A stretch of DNA of 64,000 nucleotides, from the NCBI RefSeq assembly GCF_001613505.1, contig NZ_BDCM01000008.1, forward strand, positions 62,001-126,000, read 5' to 3'. This stretch comes from Nocardia mikamii NBRC 108933. Its GTDB lineage: Bacteria; Actinomycetota; Actinomycetes; Mycobacteriales; Mycobacteriaceae. This document shows, in pieces, positions 54,810 to 63,639 of this stretch. The notes beneath the pieces are model-generated. The model had not been told where the DNA came from. It ran no database searches and worked only from the letters and a program-made list of their open reading frames with translations. The translations under genes and the position numbers were made by a program. Every line of letters begins with the position of its first letter. The stretch's first letter is position 1.

Positions 54810-55955
54810 ATGGCGCGCGCCGCGTGGAGCGACGATGAGGTCGAGGCCGTCCGGGATCTGGCGAAGACCTTCTTCGAGAAGGAAGTCCTGCCGAACGAGG
54901 AGAAGTTCGTCGCGCAGGGGCATCCGGACCGCGAACTGTACAACCGGGCGGGTGAGCTGGGTCTGCTGTGCGCCGCGATTCCGTCCGAATACGGCGGCGG
55001 CGGTGGCACTTTCGCGCACGAGGCGGCGTTGATCGAGGCGCAGTCCTATGCCGGTGACGGCTCACTGGGTATGCCGGTGCATTCGTCGATCATCGCGCCC
55101 TACATCCATCACTTCGGGTCCGAGGACCTCAAGCGCCGGGTGCTGCCGAAGGCGGCCAGCGGTGAGATGGTGCTGTCGATCGGCATGACCGAGCCGGGGA
55201 CGGGGTCGGATCTGCAGAACATCAAGACTCGCGCGGTGCGCGAGGGCGACGAGTACGTGATCACCGGGTCGAAGATCTTCATCTCCAACGGCTGGTTGTG
55301 CGACGGCATCATCATCGCGGCCAAGACCGATCCGACGAAGGGCGCGGCGGGTGTGTCGCTGATCTTCGCCGAGGTGAGCGACGAGACGCCCGGTTTCCGG
55401 CGCGGCCGGATCCTGAACAAGATCGGCGGTAAGGCGCAGGACACCGCGGAGTTGTTCTTCGACGGCCTGCGGGTGCCGGCGTCGAATCTGCTGGGTGAGG
55501 CCGAGGGGCAGGGCTTCTATCAGATGATGCAGCTGCTGGCGCAGGAGCGGCTGGTGACCGCGATCATGGCGGTGTCGATGATGGAGCGGGCGGTGGAGTT
55601 GACCGTCGAATACACCAAGGGTCGTGAGGCTTTCGGCAAGCCGCTGTTCGCGATGCAGAACACGAAGTTCGAGCTGGCCGAGTGTGCGACGATCGCGCGG
55701 GTGAGCCGGACGTTCCTCGACGATGCGATCGGCAAGCATCTGCGGGGTGAGCTGGACATTCCCACCGCTGCGATGTCGAAGTACTGGCTTACCGACCAGT
55801 TGGGTATTGTGGTGGACCGCTGTCTGCAACTGTTCGGTGGTTATGGATACATGACGGAGTACCCGATTTCCCAGCTGTACACCGGTGCGCGCGTGCTGCG
55901 CATCCTCGCCGGTTCCAACGAGGTGATGAAGGATCTCATTGCCCGCTCACTCTGA
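54810..55955 (+). CDS. Acyl-CoA dehydrogenase (FadE family)
   Basis: 381 residues; GAAGGAAG precedes the ATG at 54810. Acyl-CoA dehydrogenase signatures: IGMTEPGTGSDL near 128, KIFISNG near 158, and QLFGGYGYMTEYPI near 345 before the LAGSNEVMKDLI end. The position of the MCAD-type catalytic Glu is Ala, so the base is probably the Glu in VSMMERAVE near residue 258, as in long-chain and isovaleryl-type enzymes. The enzyme starts beta-oxidation of an unknown acyl-CoA. Its end overlaps the next TetR gene by 17 bp. Confidence 0.92.
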   Translation: MARAAWSDDEVEAVRDLAKTFFEKEVLPNEEKFVAQGHPDRELYNRAGELGLLCAAIPSEYGGGGGTFAHEAALIEAQSYAGDGSLGMPVHSSIIAPYIHHFGSEDLKRRVLPKAASGEMVLSIGMTEPGTGSDLQNIKTRAVREGDEYVITGSKIFISNGWLCDGIIIAAKTDPTKGAAGVSLIFAEVSDETPGFRRGRILNKIGGKAQDTAELFFDGLRVPASNLLGEAEGQGFYQMMQLLAQERLVTAIMAVSMMERAVELTVEYTKGREAFGKPLFAMQNTKFELAECATIARVSRTFLDDAIGKHLRGELDIPTAAMSKYWLTDQLGIVVDRCLQLFGGYGYMTEYPISQLYTGARVLRILAGSNEVMKDLIARSL

Positions 55956-56595
55956 CACCACGACCCAGCCGGTGCCGGCCGATGCCGATTCGGCTCGGCG
56001 GCGCCGGCTGGAGCCGGACGAACGGCGCGCCCAGATTCTGGCCTGCGCCATCGAGATGTTCGGCGAACGCCCCTATGCGGCGGTGTCGACCGCTGAACTC
56101 GCGCAGCGCGCGGGGGTGGCGCGCGGGCTGATCAATCACTATTTCGGCAACAAGCGCGATCTGTATCTGGCGGTGGTGCGGCGGATGGTGACGTTGCCGC
56201 GCGCCGATTACATGGTGATGCCCACGGGTACGCCGCGCGAGCGGGTGGATGCGAGCGTGTCGTGGCTGCTGGACACGATCAGCGGTTTGGGCAGTACCTG
56301 GGTGAAGGTGACCGGGCACGAGGGGATCGGGGACGATCCGGAGGTGCAGCGCATCCTGGACGAGGCCGACGACGCGGCGGCCGACCGGTTGTTGCAGATG
56401 GTGGGCCTGTCCGGGTCGGCGCGCGACGACGAGTTGCGGGCCCTGGTCCGCGCCTACAGCGGTATGGTGAAAACCGCTGGGCGCGAATGGATTACGCGCC
56501 GCAGCTTGAATCGTGAGCAGGTGCATCATCTGCTCGCGGATGTGCTGATGGCGTTGGTCGAGACCACGTTCCCGCGGATCGAGCAGGCTCGCTGA
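55939..56595 (+). CDS. TetR-family regulator overlapping an acyl-CoA dehydrogenase
   Basis: 218 residues from a TTG start, with AAGGA 7 bp upstream inside the dehydrogenase gene; a GTG at 55972 is the alternative. The helix-turn-helix is at about 30-75 (RRAQILACAIEMFGERPYAAVSTAELAQRAGVARGLINHYFGNKRDL), with NHYFGNKR typical of fatty-acid and lipid-related TetR repressors. Co-transcription with fadE suggests it senses the pathway's acyl-CoA. Confidence 0.88.
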   Translation: MPAHSDTTTQPVPADADSARRRRLEPDERRAQILACAIEMFGERPYAAVSTAELAQRAGVARGLINHYFGNKRDLYLAVVRRMVTLPRADYMVMPTGTPRERVDASVSWLLDTISGLGSTWVKVTGHEGIGDDPEVQRILDEADDAAADRLLQMVGLSGSARDDELRALVRAYSGMVKTAGREWITRRSLNREQVHHLLADVLMALVETTFPRIEQAR

Positions 56596-56619
56596 CGGCG
56601 CCGCCGAGGGTGTGAGTCC

Positions 56620-57660
56620 TCAGCCGGGGGTGCGGGCGCGGCTGGGTTGGACGCGCGGTGGTTCGTTGGGCATCTTCGGGTAGTTCGGTGGCCAGGGTGC
56701 GTCGAGCAGGCCGGAGTCGAAGTCGCAGCGCGACATTTCGAGCAGCGGCTGGATCGATTGCGGGGTGCGGTCGGCCCAGGGGTCGCCGGATGCGGCGAGC
56801 CGTTCGGGGACCGTGGCGATGGTGAGTTCGTCCGGCACGATCGCATCCAATGCGTCCCAGGCGATGGGGGTCGAGACCTGGGCGCCGACCTTGGGGCGCA
56901 CACACCAGGCGCCGAAGACGGTCTTGTGTGGTGCGTTCTGGTTGTAGTCGATGAAGACGCGTTGTCCGCGTTCCTCTTTCCACCAGTTGGCGGTGATCAG
57001 GTCGGGGTGGCGTCGTTCGAGTTCGCGGGCCATGGCGACCGCGGCGGCGCGGACCTGGTAGCCGTCCCAGACGGGTTCGAGGACGGCGTAGATGTGCAGG
57101 CCGCGGGATCCGGAGGTTTTGACGCGGGCGTCGATGCCGAGTTCGGCGAGCAGCTCGCGGGTGAGGACGGCGACATGGCGCAGGTCGTCGAAGCCGATGC
57201 CGGGGGAGGGGTCGAGGTCGATGCGCAGTTCGTCGCTGATGTCGAGGTCGCCGATCTCGCCTTCGGTGCGGGCCGGGACTCCGCCTGCGGGAACGTGATT
57301 GGGCCAGACGTGGAAGCCGAGGCAGCCGAGGTTGACCGCCCAGAGGATGTGGGCGAGGTCGGCGGCGACCAGGGCGTCGCTGGCGGTGCCGTTGGGGGTG
57401 GAGACCTGCACGGTCTGTAACCAGTCGGGGACCGATTTCGGGACGCGTTTCTGGAACCAGGATTTGCCGCCGGCGCCGTCGGGATAGCGTTCGAGCAGCA
57501 CGGGGCGGTTGCCGATGGTGCGCAGCAGAGGTTGGGCCACGGCCTGGTAGTAGCGGACGAGGTCGAGTTTGGTTTCGCCGCGTTTGCTGAAGTAGATCTT
57601 GTCGGGGTTGCTGATGCGGACGGTCACGCCGTCGGTGTCGATGTCGATGGCTTCGCTCAC
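56620..57660 (-). CDS. LigD-type polymerase domain protein (PrimPol/PolDom)
   Basis: 346 residues from a GTG at 57660 that overlaps the ligase stop by 4 bp. The archaeo-eukaryotic primase-like polymerase of NHEJ: LRIDLDPSP with metal ligands Asp148 and Asp150, SGSRGLHIYA with the catalytic His, and a FIDYNQN motif near 250. It adds or fills in nucleotides at broken ends. It lacks ligase and nuclease domains, like the stand-alone PrimPol-PolDom (Prim-PolC type) next to ligC in mycobacteria. Confidence 0.92.
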   Translation of the reverse strand: MSEAIDIDTDGVTVRISNPDKIYFSKRGETKLDLVRYYQAVAQPLLRTIGNRPVLLERYPDGAGGKSWFQKRVPKSVPDWLQTVQVSTPNGTASDALVAADLAHILWAVNLGCLGFHVWPNHVPAGGVPARTEGEIGDLDISDELRIDLDPSPGIGFDDLRHVAVLTRELLAELGIDARVKTSGSRGLHIYAVLEPVWDGYQVRAAAVAMARELERRHPDLITANWWKEERGQRVFIDYNQNAPHKTVFGAWCVRPKVGAQVSTPIAWDALDAIVPDELTIATVPERLAASGDPWADRTPQSIQPLLEMSRCDFDSGLLDAPWPPNYPKMPNEPPRVQPSRARTPG

Positions 57661-58751
57661 GGCTGGGCCTGCGCTTTCGCGGCGGTGAAGATGTCGGCGA
57701 GTTCGGCGGGCGCGACTTCTTCGAGTTGGGCGTAGGTGCACGATCGCGGGGTGCGGTCGTCGCGGAAGCGGACCAGGCGCCCGCCGTGGCGTAATCGCCC
57801 GGCCATGAGGTGCTCGTAGCGGACCTCGGCGACCAGTTCGGGCCGCAGGGGTTCCCAGGACAGGTCCTTGCCGCCGGTCCAGCGGCTGATGCCGCCGGGC
57901 ATCTTGCCTTCGGCCTTGGCTTGGGCGGCGGCGTCGGCCCAGGTGCGCCAGGGGTGGTTGTCGAGTGCGCCTTCGCGCAGCGGCGCCAGTTCGTCGACGA
58001 GTTGCCGGCGGCGGGCGGCGGTGAAGCTGCTGGCGACGCCGACGTGGTGCAGGTTGCCGTCCTCGTCGTAGAGGCCCAGTAGCAGGGAGCCGACGCCTTG
58101 GCCGTCCTTGTGCCAGCGGAACCCGGCGACGACGCAGTCGGCGGTGCGTTCGTGTTTGACCTTGACCATGACGCGTTTGTCCTGCATGTAGGGCAGGTCG
58201 CGGGATTTGACCATCACGCCGTCGAAGCCGGCGCCCTCGAATCGGGTGAACCAGTCCTGGGCGGTGTCGGGGTCGGAGGTGAGGGGAGTGAGGTGGATGC
58301 CCTCGTGTGGGGTGTCGAGGATCGATTCCAGCAGTTGCCGGCGTTCGTGGAAGGGCCGGGTGGTCAGGTCGTCGTCGCCGAGGGCGAGCAGATCGAAGGC
58401 GACGAAGCCGGCGGGTGTTTCGACGCTGAGTTTGTTCACGCGGGAGGCCGCGGGGTGCAGGCGGTTCTGCAGGACGTCGAAATCGAGGCCGTGTTCGGTG
58501 ACGACGACGATTTCACCGTCGAGGACGCACCGCGGGGGCAGCGCCGCGTCGAGCAGCCGCACCACTTCCGGAAAATAGCGGGTGAGTGGCCGGTCGTTGC
58601 GGGAACCGAGTTCGATATCGGTGCCGTCGCGAAAGACGATGCATCGGAAGCCGTCCCATTTGGGCTCGTAGAGGAGCGTGTCCTCGCGAGGCAGGGCGCC
58701 GGCGGATTTGGCCAGCATCGGTTTCACCGGCGGCGTGACGGGCAGGTCCAC
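57657..58751 (-). CDS. ligC: ATP-dependent DNA ligase (LigC-like)
   Basis: 364 residues, the length of LigC. The ligase motif I is YEPKWDGFRC with Lys31 as the AMP acceptor. Motif III and IV equivalents are FVAFDLLAL and GVMVKSRD, and the C-terminal OB-fold carries the VEVRYEHL-like motif VAEVRYEHL. It seals nicks, probably with the downstream polymerase-domain protein in end-joining or gap repair. The two genes are translationally coupled. No ku gene is in the window. Confidence 0.92.
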   Translation of the reverse strand: MDLPVTPPVKPMLAKSAGALPREDTLLYEPKWDGFRCIVFRDGTDIELGSRNDRPLTRYFPEVVRLLDAALPPRCVLDGEIVVVTEHGLDFDVLQNRLHPAASRVNKLSVETPAGFVAFDLLALGDDDLTTRPFHERRQLLESILDTPHEGIHLTPLTSDPDTAQDWFTRFEGAGFDGVMVKSRDLPYMQDKRVMVKVKHERTADCVVAGFRWHKDGQGVGSLLLGLYDEDGNLHHVGVASSFTAARRRQLVDELAPLREGALDNHPWRTWADAAAQAKAEGKMPGGISRWTGGKDLSWEPLRPELVAEVRYEHLMAGRLRHGGRLVRFRDDRTPRSCTYAQLEEVAPAELADIFTAAKAQAQP

Positions 58752-58879
58752 GCGATCCTCCTCGGGTCGGTCTCACCCATGCCGACGGTGCGGGCGGGAG
58801 AAATTCATCGCCCGCATCGTCGTCATGATCGTAGGCCGAGAGCCGCCGCCCGCGGTCGCGGGACATTCGCCCGTTCCGG

Positions 58880-59263
58880 TCAGCTCTCCAGCCAGCCGTG
58901 CTGGTCGGCGAATTCGGCGAGCCGGTCGCGGATGGTGATGATCTCGCCGGCGGTGAGGGCGGGGCTGGCGTCGAGCAGCAGTTCGGTGATCAGCCGTTTG
59001 TGTTCGGCGGCGGTGAGCTGGCCGGAGCCGCGGCCGCGATGGCGCGGTGGCGCCGGTGCGCCGCCGACCGCGGTCAGGTTGACCGCCTTGGGTCCTCGAT
59101 CACCCTCGGTGACATCGAATTCGAATACTCGCCCCTGCCGCAGTTCGTCCTCGTCCAATCCGATGTCGTTCACATGAACGAATACGTCCGGCCCGCCGTC
59201 TTCGGGACGGATGAATCCGAACCCCCGAGAACTGTCGAAGGACACCAATTTCCCGATCGACAC
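58880..59263 (-). CDS. Cold-shock domain protein with C-terminal extension
   Basis: 127 residues. The first ~65 are a cold-shock domain: GKLVSFDSSRGFGFIRPEDG (RNP1) and DVFVHVND (RNP2). A basic/proline linker (about 68-82: PAPPRHRGRGSG) leads to a helical C-terminal region of unknown role. Actinobacteria carry such long CspB-like forms alongside ~67-residue CspA. It presumably binds single-stranded RNA or DNA. Confidence 0.93.
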   Translation of the reverse strand: MSIGKLVSFDSSRGFGFIRPEDGGPDVFVHVNDIGLDEDELRQGRVFEFDVTEGDRGPKAVNLTAVGGAPAPPRHRGRGSGQLTAAEHKRLITELLLDASPALTAGEIITIRDRLAEFADQHGWLES

Positions 59264-59296
59264 CTACACCTGCTCCTCATAGCCGTCCGTGTGCGG

Positions 59297-60403
59297 TCAC
59301 TCTATCGGTGCCCCGGAGTGGTTGTCGGTGGAAAGAGCCTTTTGCAGCGAGTTGAATACGGTCAATCCCTGCCCGACCATTCCGTTGACCAATTCGCCGA
59401 CGCCATCGGGTCCGTTGAGGACGGTCAGATTGGCGTTGGACAGGCCGAGCGCTGCCTGTTTGACGATTTCGGGGAGTTGCTCGATCAGCAACTGGTCCAA
59501 CGCGATTCGGTTGTTGGAGGCGGCCGCCTCGGCCTGGATGCGGGTGCGGTCGGCCTCGGCCTGGGCGAGCACGCGCACGCGTTCGGCTTCGGCTTCGGCG
59601 GGTTTGACGACCTCGGCCTGCAATTGCTGTTCGCGCAGCTGTGCTTCCTTGCGGGCGCGTTCGGCCTGTGCGGTGAGCACCTCCTGCAGGGCGATGGCTT
59701 CGGCGAGGGGGCCGGCCTGGCCGGCCTCGGCTTTGGCCTTGTCGATGTCGCGCTGGTATTCGGCCTGCAGAATCGCGGTCTGGCGTTGATATTCGGCCTG
59801 TTTGCGCAGCGATTCCTGTTCGGCTTCGGCGGCGAGCTGGGCGGCGGCGGCCTGGGCGATCTGGGCGTCGCGCTGCACGGCGGCGTTGTGGGGTGCGGCG
59901 AGGGCGGCGATGTAGCCGAGGCCGCCGTCGTCGATGGACTGGATCTGGAACGAGTCGACCCACAGTCCGATGTTGCTCATCTCCACCTTGGAGGCGACCA
60001 GAACCTCGTCGGCGAGTTTCTGGCGTTCGCGGATGATCTCCTCGACGGTCATGGAACCGACGATGGAGCGCAGGTGGCCGGAGAAGATGCGCCCGGTCAG
60101 CACCGACATCTCGCGTTCCTGTTCGGACAGGAATCGCTGAGCGGCGTTGACCACCGACTGGGTGTCGTTGGCGACCTTGAAGGCGATGACCGCGCGCACG
60201 TCGAGCTGGATGGCTTGACGGGTGACGCAGCGTTCCTGGATCTCGGATTCGAACATCGCGAGCGACAGGTAGCTGACCTTGCGGAAGAACGGCATCACCC
60301 AGGCGCCGTGGCCGGTGATGACGCGGAAGGGGGCGTTGTCCTTGGCGCGGCCGCCGCTGATCAGCATGGCCTCGTCGGGATCGGGCACGTGATAGCCCAG
60401 CAC
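59297..60403 (-). CDS. SPFH/flotillin-like protein (second module)
   Basis: 368 residues from a GTG at 60403 preceded by AAGGGAGA. N-terminal SPFH part (about 1-190: PDEAMLISGG, FRVITGHGAWVMPFFRKVSYLSLAMFES, CVTRQAIQLDVRAVIAFKV), then a long Ala/Glu/Gln coiled coil (about 195-320) and a flotillin-like end (LDQLLIEQLPEIVKQAALGLSNANLTV). There is no N-terminal membrane helix, unlike the stomatin at 26 kb, so it is likely a peripheral flotillin. It follows the small NfeD-like gene by 14 bp. Confidence 0.9.
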   Translation of the reverse strand: MLGYHVPDPDEAMLISGGRAKDNAPFRVITGHGAWVMPFFRKVSYLSLAMFESEIQERCVTRQAIQLDVRAVIAFKVANDTQSVVNAAQRFLSEQEREMSVLTGRIFSGHLRSIVGSMTVEEIIRERQKLADEVLVASKVEMSNIGLWVDSFQIQSIDDGGLGYIAALAAPHNAAVQRDAQIAQAAAAQLAAEAEQESLRKQAEYQRQTAILQAEYQRDIDKAKAEAGQAGPLAEAIALQEVLTAQAERARKEAQLREQQLQAEVVKPAEAEAERVRVLAQAEADRTRIQAEAAASNNRIALDQLLIEQLPEIVKQAALGLSNANLTVLNGPDGVGELVNGMVGQGLTVFNSLQKALSTDNHSGAPIE

Positions 60404-60417
60404 TGGTGTCTCCCTTG

Positions 60418-60645
60418 TTATTTCGTTGTCTGCCCACCCGGTGCGAAGTCCAGCGGGATCCACTCGACGACATCGACGATCCGGCCGGGATGCACCGCGA
60501 CCACGAGTACGGTGGTGCCGGCGTCCAAGGGTTCGGTGGATCGCGCGATGTACAGCTCGGTGCCCCCTCTGATCGCGACCAGGACCTCCCCGAGCATGCC
60601 TGCGCCCCGGATCGGCGATGTGAGCCTACCGGTCGAACCGAGCAC
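60418..60645 (-). CDS. NfeD C-terminal-domain-like small protein
   Basis: 75 residues from a GTG at 60645; the start is uncertain, since a TTG at 60681 is the alternative and neither has a strong ribosome-binding site. VLGSTGRLTSPIRGAGMLGEVLVAI then AGTTVLVVAVHPGRIVDVVE follow the OB-fold end of NfeD proteins (L-G-x-G ... P-L-R-P-x-G ... I-x-x-GT-x-V-x-V). The membrane helices of the short NfeD family are absent. It is upstream of the flotillin-like gene in the same direction, mirroring the nfeD-SPFH pair at 25.5 kb. Confidence 0.65.
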   Translation of the reverse strand: MLGSTGRLTSPIRGAGMLGEVLVAIRGGTELYIARSTEPLDAGTTVLVVAVHPGRIVDVVEWIPLDFAPGGQTTK

Positions 60646-60853
60646 CGGGTCTTCTATCGCGGGGAACTCCTTGCCGGACAACGAATGAACGGGTGGGAAC
60701 CAATGTAGTGCGGGCGCCGGGACCGCGCCGGGCGGGCTCTGCGGTGACCGCGGGCGGAACGGACGAATCGGGCACGAAAGTCGGAGGTTTCGATATGACC
60801 TCTCCTGGGAAACGGGTCTGGTCAAGCGATCGGTCACCTGGCAGGCTGAAGCG

Positions 60854-62395
60854 GTGACCTCTCCTCCGGATATTCCTGCGGCGACGTCGGATCCCACGTC
60901 CGACTCACTCGATGCCGCCGTGTTCAAGGTAGCCGGTGTGGTCGTGCTCGGCGCGATCATGTCGATCCTGGACGTGACCGTCGTGACCGTCGCGTTGCCG
61001 ACGTTCCAGCACGAATTCGACACCAGCTACGCCATCGCGGCCTGGACGATGACCGGCTACACCCTGGCCCTGGCCAGCGTGATCCCGCTGACCGGCTGGG
61101 CCGCCGACCGCTTCGGCACCAAACGTCTCTACATCCTGGCCCTGACGTTCTTCATCCTCGGCTCGGTGCTGTGCTCCACGGCCTGGAACATCGAGTCGCT
61201 CATCGCGTTCCGCGTCGTGCAGGGCCTCGGCGGCGGCATGCTGATGCCGCTGGGTATGACGATCATGACCCACGCGGCCGGACCGCAGCGGATCGGCCGG
61301 GTGATGGCGGTTCTGGGTGTGCCGATGCTGCTGGGCCCGATCCTCGGGCCGATTCTCGGTGGCTGGCTGATCGGCAGTTTCAGCTGGCACTGGATCTTCC
61401 TGATCAACCTGCCCGTCGGTGTGGTCGCGTTGATCCTGGCTGTCGTGGTACTGCCGTCGGACCGGCCCGAACCCTCGGAATCGTTCGATTTTCTCGGGAT
61501 GCTGCTCGCGTCACCGGGATTGGCGCTGTTCCTGTTCGGGGTGTCCTCGATTCCCGAACAGCACACGGTGGCCTCGGCGCGGGTGCTGGTGCCGGCCGCG
61601 ATCGGCCTGGTGCTGATGGTCGGTTTCGTCTTCCACGCGCTGCGCACCGAACATCCGCTGATCGATCTGCATCTGTTCCGCAATCGCCAGCTGACCTTCG
61701 CCGTGCTGACCGCGGTGTTCTTCGCGGTGGCGTTCTTCGGTTCCGGTCTGCTGCTGCCCAGCTATCTCCAGCAGGTGCAGGGTAAGTCGACGCTGGTGAC
61801 CGGATTGCTCATCGCGCCACAGGGTTTGGGCGCGATGATCACCATGCCGATCGGCGGCAAACTGGTCGACAAGATCGGCCCCGGCAAGGTGGTGATGAGC
61901 GGTCTGGCCGTCATCGCGGTGAGCATGGTGTTCTTCACCCAGCTCTCGGCCGATACGTCGCTGCCGTTGATGTGTGTGGCGCTGTTCGTGATGGGTCTGG
62001 GCATGGGCTGCACGATGATGCCGACCATGACCGCCGCGATCCAGACGCTGACCCACGCGCAGGTGGCGCGCGGTTCGACCTTGATGAACATCGTCAACCA
62101 GGCGGCCGGTTCGATCGGTACCGCGATCATGTCGGTGCTGCTGACCAACATGCTGGAGAACCGTCCGCTGGCGCAGGCGGCGATCGGATCGCAGTTCGAT
62201 CCGACCATCGCGCAGAAGCTGCCCCCCGAGCAGCTCGACGCCGGATTCGATCAGGCCGCCACCGCCTACGCGCACACCTACATCGTCGCCCTGGTACTGG
62301 TTCTGGTGACGTTGATCCCGGCGGCGTTCCTGCCGCGCTCCAAACCGAAACTGCCCCAGGAAGGTGCCGATGCGCCGGTGCTGATGGGGCACTGA
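60854..62395 (+). CDS. MFS multidrug exporter, DHA2 (14-TM, EmrB/QacA) family
   Basis: 513 residues from a GTG start. About 14 membrane helices are visible. Motif A is GWAADRFGTKRLY near residue 77. The MFS motif C-like segment VLGVPMLLGPILGPILGGWLI near 155 is the antiporter motif of DHA2 exporters. It is proton-driven, with unknown substrate. It is divergent from the NfeD-like gene and followed by hairpins. Another MFS gene of the same type ends at the right edge of the window. Confidence 0.92.
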   Translation: MTSPPDIPAATSDPTSDSLDAAVFKVAGVVVLGAIMSILDVTVVTVALPTFQHEFDTSYAIAAWTMTGYTLALASVIPLTGWAADRFGTKRLYILALTFFILGSVLCSTAWNIESLIAFRVVQGLGGGMLMPLGMTIMTHAAGPQRIGRVMAVLGVPMLLGPILGPILGGWLIGSFSWHWIFLINLPVGVVALILAVVVLPSDRPEPSESFDFLGMLLASPGLALFLFGVSSIPEQHTVASARVLVPAAIGLVLMVGFVFHALRTEHPLIDLHLFRNRQLTFAVLTAVFFAVAFFGSGLLLPSYLQQVQGKSTLVTGLLIAPQGLGAMITMPIGGKLVDKIGPGKVVMSGLAVIAVSMVFFTQLSADTSLPLMCVALFVMGLGMGCTMMPTMTAAIQTLTHAQVARGSTLMNIVNQAAGSIGTAIMSVLLTNMLENRPLAQAAIGSQFDPTIAQKLPPEQLDAGFDQAATAYAHTYIVALVLVLVTLIPAAFLPRSKPKLPQEGADAPVLMGH

Positions 62396-62400
62396 CCGTC

Positions 62401-62415
62401 GAGGGCCGAGCCCTC
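62401..62415 (+). terminator. Short hairpin after the MFS gene
   Basis: GAGGGC-cga-GCCCTC begins 6 bp after the MFS stop. It is the first of three successive hairpins in the 273-bp gap. Confidence 0.5.
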
Positions 62416-62431
62416 GTTCACCGACGGCGAT

Positions 62432-62500
62432 CGTGCATCGACTGCACGGACGCGCCACATGCCGTCCGGGCGTGGCCTTCGGGCCGGCCCGGGCGGCATG
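62432..62500. other. Two further strong hairpins (structured intergenic region)
   Basis: CGTGCA-tcgac-TGCACG lies at 62432-62448. CATGCCGTCCGGGC (62458-62471) pairs with GCCCGGGCGGCATG (62487-62500) over 14 bp with one G.U-type position around a 15-nt loop. The region may be a compound terminator or a small structured RNA. The rest of the gap up to 62669 is AT-richer and probably holds the promoter of the next gene. Confidence 0.5.
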
Positions 62501-62668
62501 CGGCGTTCCGGCGCGGGTCGTCCGGGGCGCCGCGGCGATCGCTGCTGAATTGCTGCCAACGTTCCGGTGACAGTTGGATCACTTTGGATGAACTCGTGGC
62601 GATTCGAGTTGTACTTTTGAATTCCCAGTTCAAATGCACCGACGAGCGGGTGAACGAAAGGGGCGGTC

Positions 62669-63049
62669 ATGCCGTTGCGCAAGAGTTTGCTGGGATCGCG
62701 AACCGGGTCGGTGGGCGCGAAAACCGTCACGTCCGTTCGCGTATCACTGACCCCGGAAGCGTTGACCACCGGCGGCCTGCTGCTCACCGCCGCCGGACTC
62801 GCCCTGCTCGGTCCCCTGCTCGCGGCGATGCTGATCCGGGCCAGTGGCGCGGGCCGCACCGACGCGGCGGCGACGACACCGCTGGTGCTGGCGATGCTCG
62901 CCGTGATCGTCGCTGTGGCGAGCGGTTTCGCTCTGTTCGTCTCCGCGTGGCGGCGGGCCCACACTCCGGCGACCGGACGCGTGCGCGGCGTCTCGACGGT
63001 GCGCGCCGAATCGGTGCGCTCCGAATTAGACAGCGGCGGTGGGCGATGA
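62669..63049 (+). CDS. Hypothetical membrane protein with two helices
   Basis: 126 residues; AAAGGGG precedes the ATG. Two hydrophobic helices at about 33-56 and 70-92 are joined by a short polar loop. A basic N-terminus and a hydrophilic C-terminal tail (about 95-126) flank them. No family is recognised. It overlaps the next unknown gene by 4 bp (ATGA), so the two products probably act together. Confidence 0.65.
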   Translation: MPLRKSLLGSRTGSVGAKTVTSVRVSLTPEALTTGGLLLTAAGLALLGPLLAAMLIRASGAGRTDAAATTPLVLAMLAVIVAVASGFALFVSAWRRAHTPATGRVRGVSTVRAESVRSELDSGGGR

Positions 63050-63633
63050 GTATCGCCGATATCGAACGGGTGCGGCCCGATCGGCTGCGGTGCCGGCAGC
63101 TGCGGGTGCTGGCCGTGGTCACGAACGAATCCGGTTGCCGCGACGCGACTCAGGTGCTGCTGGAGCGGGCATATCGCCGCTGGTCGGGTCGACCGGACTG
63201 TGATCACTTCCCGCCTGTGCAGCGCTGGCGGGCTGTCGAACCGGGGTATCTGGACGGGGCGGAGTTGCTGCCGGGCTCGCTGATCGCCGCGGCGGCGGCG
63301 GGGCATCGTCCGCGTATTCGCGATCTGTCGCTCGGGGTGCAGGCCGCGCTCGTGCTGCATTCGGGATGTCCGGCGCTGGTCGAGGAGACGATGCTGCCGG
63401 GCGCGGGCCGCGGGGCGCTCGCGCAGGGGTCGCGGCGTGGTCTGTTCGTCTCCGTCTACGGGTTGCCCGAGGACGATATGACGCTGGCCGAAAGCGTGCT
63501 GGCCGGATATGCCGGGCTGGGCGCGCTGACGGTGGTGGAACGGTTCTCCCGGTGGCTGCCCGACAATGCCTCTCGTCCAACGGTATCGGTCCCCGCGCGC
63601 ACTGCGGGGACCGATCCGCGTGCCGTGGCGTGA
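63046..63633 (+). CDS. Hypothetical protein, unknown family
   Basis: 195 residues; the start is the ATG overlapping the upstream stop. It is predicted soluble, with an RLRCRQLRVLAVVTNESGCRDATQVLLERAYRRW N-terminal block and Cys near residues 15, 30, 51 and 109. A hydrophobic LGVQAALVLHSGCPALVEE stretch near 100 could be a buried helix. No domain is assigned. The unit follows a promoter-like gap and is convergent with the MFS gene at the edge. Confidence 0.65.
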   Translation: MSIADIERVRPDRLRCRQLRVLAVVTNESGCRDATQVLLERAYRRWSGRPDCDHFPPVQRWRAVEPGYLDGAELLPGSLIAAAAAGHRPRIRDLSLGVQAALVLHSGCPALVEETMLPGAGRGALAQGSRRGLFVSVYGLPEDDMTLAESVLAGYAGLGALTVVERFSRWLPDNASRPTVSVPARTAGTDPRAVA

Positions 63634-63639
63634 AGCGGT

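Noticed and set aside
52931-55009. A 692-residue minus-strand protein including the alpha/beta-hydrolase
   Set aside because: Residues before the ATG at 53788 are antisense to the TetR gene and an operator region, and have no domain.
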